64,000 nt of DNA from Blautia schinkii DSM 10518 (GTDB lineage Bacteria; Bacillota; Clostridia; Lachnospirales; Lachnospiraceae). The notes below the pieces were generated by a model, which saw only the letters and a program-made list of their open reading frames with translations, was not told where the DNA came from and made no database searches. Made by a program: the position numbers and the translations under genes. Shown one piece after another: positions 61,593 through 64,000 of the stretch. Within the stretch, counting starts at the first letter, position 1. Every line of letters begins with the position of its first letter. The stretch spans positions 1 through 64,000 of the forward strand of contig JNKJ01000033.1 in the NCBI GenBank assembly GCA_000702025.1. The letters run 5' to 3'.

Positions 61593-62419
61593 ACATCACC
61601 TTCATGTTTATCTTTCTTAAAATTATCCAGCCATGTCATGACCGGGTTTTTGTTTTCCTGCTCAGTGATCTCGCAGAGCACGATGGTCACATTATCCTTG
61701 CCCCCTTTGATCAGCGTGCGTTCTAAAAGTATGCCCACTGTCTCATCCACCGGAATCTCACGGGTAAGGATATCCGCAATCTCTCCGTCTGAGAGCATAT
61801 CCGTCATACCGTCTGAGCACATGAGATAACGGCTCTTGGGTAAATATTCGGCAGCGGCCACCCAAGGCTCCAGCGCCAGGTCCTCCTCCGTCATCCCCAG
61901 ATATTGAGTAAGCGGCGCTTTGCCAAACATTCTGTCCCCCAGCACATGGTCCTTGGAAATCTGCCGGAATTGTCCGTCATAGGACTGATAAATCCTACTG
62001 TCGCCGAGATTGCAGGCATAAACCGCTTCCGGAGCAAAAATGGTAAGAGCCATGGTGGTCCCCATGCACCCTACCCGGTTGTCCAGACTATAGCGTTCCA
62101 CAGCCTCATTCATATTCAGGCAAGCTTCCTGGATAAATTTAGCTGCGGATCTCCTTATATACTTTTTATTCTTGCCATAATATTTGCCAAACTCCTCTGC
62201 CGCAAGATACGCGGCTATCTCGCCGCAGCTCTCGCCTCCCATACCGTCAAAAACGGCCAGGGCCGGGAGCCTGCACTGAGATATTTTTCCGGAATGCACA
62301 CCTTCAATCCCCTGATTTTCTGCCGGAAGCTGCGTTCCGCAGCACCAGAAATTATCTTCGTTATTGGCGCGTACCTTTCCCATATGGCATGTATATGCGT
62401 AATCAATTTGATAGGACAT
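61589..62419 (-). CDS. PP2C family serine/threonine phosphatase
   Basis: A 276-residue phosphatase. The metal-binding motifs are VRANNEDNFW near the start, AVFDGMGGESCGEIAA near residue 55, LMCSDGMTDML near 198 and GGKDNVTIVLCEI near the end. It removes phosphate from proteins phosphorylated by the adjacent kinase, as in the PrkC/PrpC pair of Bacillus. The gap to the kinase gene is 74 nt. Confidence 0.95.
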   Translation of the reverse strand: MSYQIDYAYTCHMGKVRANNEDNFWCCGTQLPAENQGIEGVHSGKISQCRLPALAVFDGMGGESCGEIAAYLAAEEFGKYYGKNKKYIRRSAAKFIQEACLNMNEAVERYSLDNRVGCMGTTMALTIFAPEAVYACNLGDSRIYQSYDGQFRQISKDHVLGDRMFGKAPLTQYLGMTEEDLALEPWVAAAEYLPKSRYLMCSDGMTDMLSDGEIADILTREIPVDETVGILLERTLIKGGKDNVTIVLCEITEQENKNPVMTWLDNFKKDKHEGDV

Positions 62420-62493
62420 TGTTTACCCTTCCATTTCTCATAACTGCTCAAACACTTTGAACTGTTACAATTTCTCAGCATTCCAGAGCCTCA

Positions 62494-64000
62494 TCACATA
62501 CTCATGGCATCTGGTTCTAATTCTTTCAGGGATTTTTCCCAGTATTTCTTTCCTCGTTCCTTAAATTCGCTGTTACTTGCAGGACTGTCATGGCATATCC
62601 CCTGCATATCTATCCAACGGATAAGCTCACCGTCTTTGTAGTAGTATAAATCCACATTCTTGTCGTCTAGCCATATATAGGCATAAAATAACTCTTCATT
62701 CCAATAATAATACTCCTCGTAAAGCCCCTCATCCGAAGCCGCCGGGTAAACCAAGGCTTTCATAAGCTGCTGGTGGCTGTCGCTGACCCGCTTCAAATAG
62801 TGAAGTTTATAGCCCTCAGTGCCAATCACGTCATATGTTTGAAGCTCATTGACGATTGCGGTAGCTTTAGATTTGATATCCTGTATTTCTTCGCCCAGAG
62901 AGCTGGTATCATCCACGGTAACTTTGTAGTTATTATCCCATACATCTGCAGTCTGCCATTCCTCTGTCTCTGATTCTACCGGGTCATCAAGGAGAAGCTT
63001 TATGTATACTGCGGTGATAATGCACGCCGCGATGGCTACCACAATAACGGCAATCGTCCACGGCGACACCGAATCTTTTCTCTTTTTCTTATTGCGCGCA
63101 GATGTGGAGCGCATTGGCGGCAGCTCCTGCACCTTAATCTCCTGCATCCTCGACTCCTGGGACCTGGATGTGGGTCTGGCGGATTGGGACTTGGAGGTCT
63201 GCTTTTGCTGTGTTTTTTTCTGCACCGGCAAAAGATAACGCTGCGTCAAATCTCCCGGTTCTGTAGTCTGCTGCTTTGATTGACCTTTTATCTGTCTCTG
63301 AGCTACGCGACCTCCGCCGGCATTTCCCTGCGGCGCTGCGCCCTCTGCTGCCTGGCCGGATTCCATGGCTGATGGTTTATCAAAAATCCCCGCTCCCCAG
63401 ATTCTTTCCATCCGCTCCCGCTCAAGCCTGTTCTTCTTATCTTCCTCCGACTCCTGCGAAACGGTGGTCTTCGACGATGCGGCGGGCTCCGGTGATATGG
63501 CAGCCTTCGACGATGTAGCATGCTCCTGCAATGCGTCGGCTTTCGACGATGCGGCAGACTCCTGCAATGCGGCGGCTTTCGACGATACGGCAGGCTCCGG
63601 TAATACAGCAGCTCCCTGAAATGCAGCGGCTTCCGGTAATTTCTCCGCCTGTCCGTACATCCCATTTTGCAAACGTTCCATATCCCTGCGGAAATCTTCA
63701 GGCTCCTGGTAGCGCTGCTCCGGACGGTAGGCGCAGGCCTTTAAGATAATCTCGCCAAACTGCTCCCCTGCATCCGCAGGCTTGGGCGGCGTCTCACCTG
63801 ACATACGCCTTGCCAAGGCATTTTCCTTATCCCTGTAGGTGATCAACTGCTTTTCCAGATTCAGGAAAGGCAGCCGGTTATGATTCATCAATTTATAAAG
63901 CACAAGCCCCAGCGAATAAATATCCACCCTGCTGTCATACTGCTCGCCCCTGTACATCTCCGGCGCCATATAGGAAAAAGTTCCCTTCTTGGAAAGGCCG
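62494..64000 (-). CDS. Serine/threonine protein kinase, membrane-anchored (N-terminus off window)
   Basis: The frame is open to the right edge. Its visible part begins inside the kinase domain (GLSKKGTFSYMAPEMYRGEQ, then DIYSLGLVLYKLMN), so the P-loop and catalytic loop lie outside. A long A/S-rich linker with degenerate SSKAAALQESA-type repeats follows (about 100 residues), then a basic QK-rich stretch and a membrane helix (SPWTIAVIVVAIAACIITAV). The outside C-terminal domain of about 150 residues is Tyr/Trp-rich and shows no PASTA repeats, unlike PrkC. Confidence 0.93.
   Translation of the reverse strand, partial: GLSKKGTFSYMAPEMYRGEQYDSRVDIYSLGLVLYKLMNHNRLPFLNLEKQLITYRDKENALARRMSGETPPKPADAGEQFGEIILKACAYRPEQRYQEPEDFRRDMERLQNGMYGQAEKLPEAAAFQGAAVLPEPAVSSKAAALQESAASSKADALQEHATSSKAAISPEPAASSKTTVSQESEEDKKNRLERERMERIWGAGIFDKPSAMESGQAAEGAAPQGNAGGGRVAQRQIKGQSKQQTTEPGDLTQRYLLPVQKKTQQKQTSKSQSARPTSRSQESRMQEIKVQELPPMRSTSARNKKKRKDSVSPWTIAVIVVAIAACIITAVYIKLLLDDPVESETEEWQTADVWDNNYKVTVDDTSSLGEEIQDIKSKATAIVNELQTYDVIGTEGYKLHYLKRVSDSHQQLMKALVYPAASDEGLYEEYYYWNEELFYAYIWLDDKNVDLYYYKDGELIRWIDMQGICHDSPASNSEFKERGKKYWEKSLKELEPDAMSM

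Overview
The window looks like chromosomal DNA of an anaerobic, low-to-mid GC Firmicute, most probably a gut Lachnospiraceae (class Clostridia). This rests on the V-type ATPase operon of clostridial type, the strong GGAGG ribosome sites, the str operon (rpsL-rpsG-fusA-tuf), a non-pyrrolysine MttB-family methyltransferase cluster, and the Ser/Thr kinase-PP2C pair. The genus cannot be fixed from the sequence alone.

Layout. 0-1.6 kb: the edge of an IS4-like transposase, tRNA-Lys(CTT) with its terminator, a small unknown gene and trmB. 1.9-10.4 kb: a complete nine-gene V-type ATPase operon on the plus strand. 10.7-11.3 kb: a probable small RNA gene with its own promoter and terminator, then an AT-rich stretch with a cluster of DnaA boxes. 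11.3-16.5 kb: an NlpC/P60 hydrolase, trxB, a DUF885 protein and a MarR regulator. Between the first two lie two 263-270 bp giant-hairpin repeats (A, B). 16.5-25.8 kb: a CapA-like protein, two paralogous membrane proteins, an ECF sigma/membrane protein/ABC exporter group and an XRE-ImmA pair. 26-40.9 kb: a minus-strand catabolic cluster of about 12 genes with a divergent IclR regulator. It combines an MttB-type methyltransferase, corrinoid protein, methyl-THF methyltransferase, BCCT betaine transporter, RidA, amidohydrolase, Ser-Cys proline racemase-family enzyme, four-subunit 2-oxoacid:ferredoxin oxidoreductase, ADP-forming acyl-CoA ligase and GntP permease. 41-43.5 kb: a satD remnant and a small islet bounded by 51-bp direct repeats, holding two XRE regulators, a lipoprotein and a HicAB pair whose hicA carries a shift at a slippery A6G. 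43.5-48.1 kb: the str operon. 48.3-49.1 kb: two more giant-hairpin repeats (C, D). 49.2-54 kb: two cell-wall enzymes and a UvrA-like protein. 54-60.2 kb: a fructan/sucrose utilisation operon (LacI, GH32, ABC importer). 60.3-64 kb: a kinase/phosphatase signalling operon, with the kinase cut by the window edge.

How it works together. The 26-40 kb cluster can be read as uptake of a quaternary amine (BCCT), transfer of its methyl group to a corrinoid protein and then to tetrahydrofolate, and oxidation of a derived 2-oxoacid to an acyl-CoA that yields ATP. A proline- or hydroxyproline-betaine type substrate is a reasonable guess because of the proline racemase-family gene, but it is not shown.

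The most unusual non-coding feature is the giant-hairpin family: four copies, in two inverted pairs, with 52-54 bp self-complementary arms that differ from copy to copy but stay paired, around a conserved core whose inner stems also co-vary.
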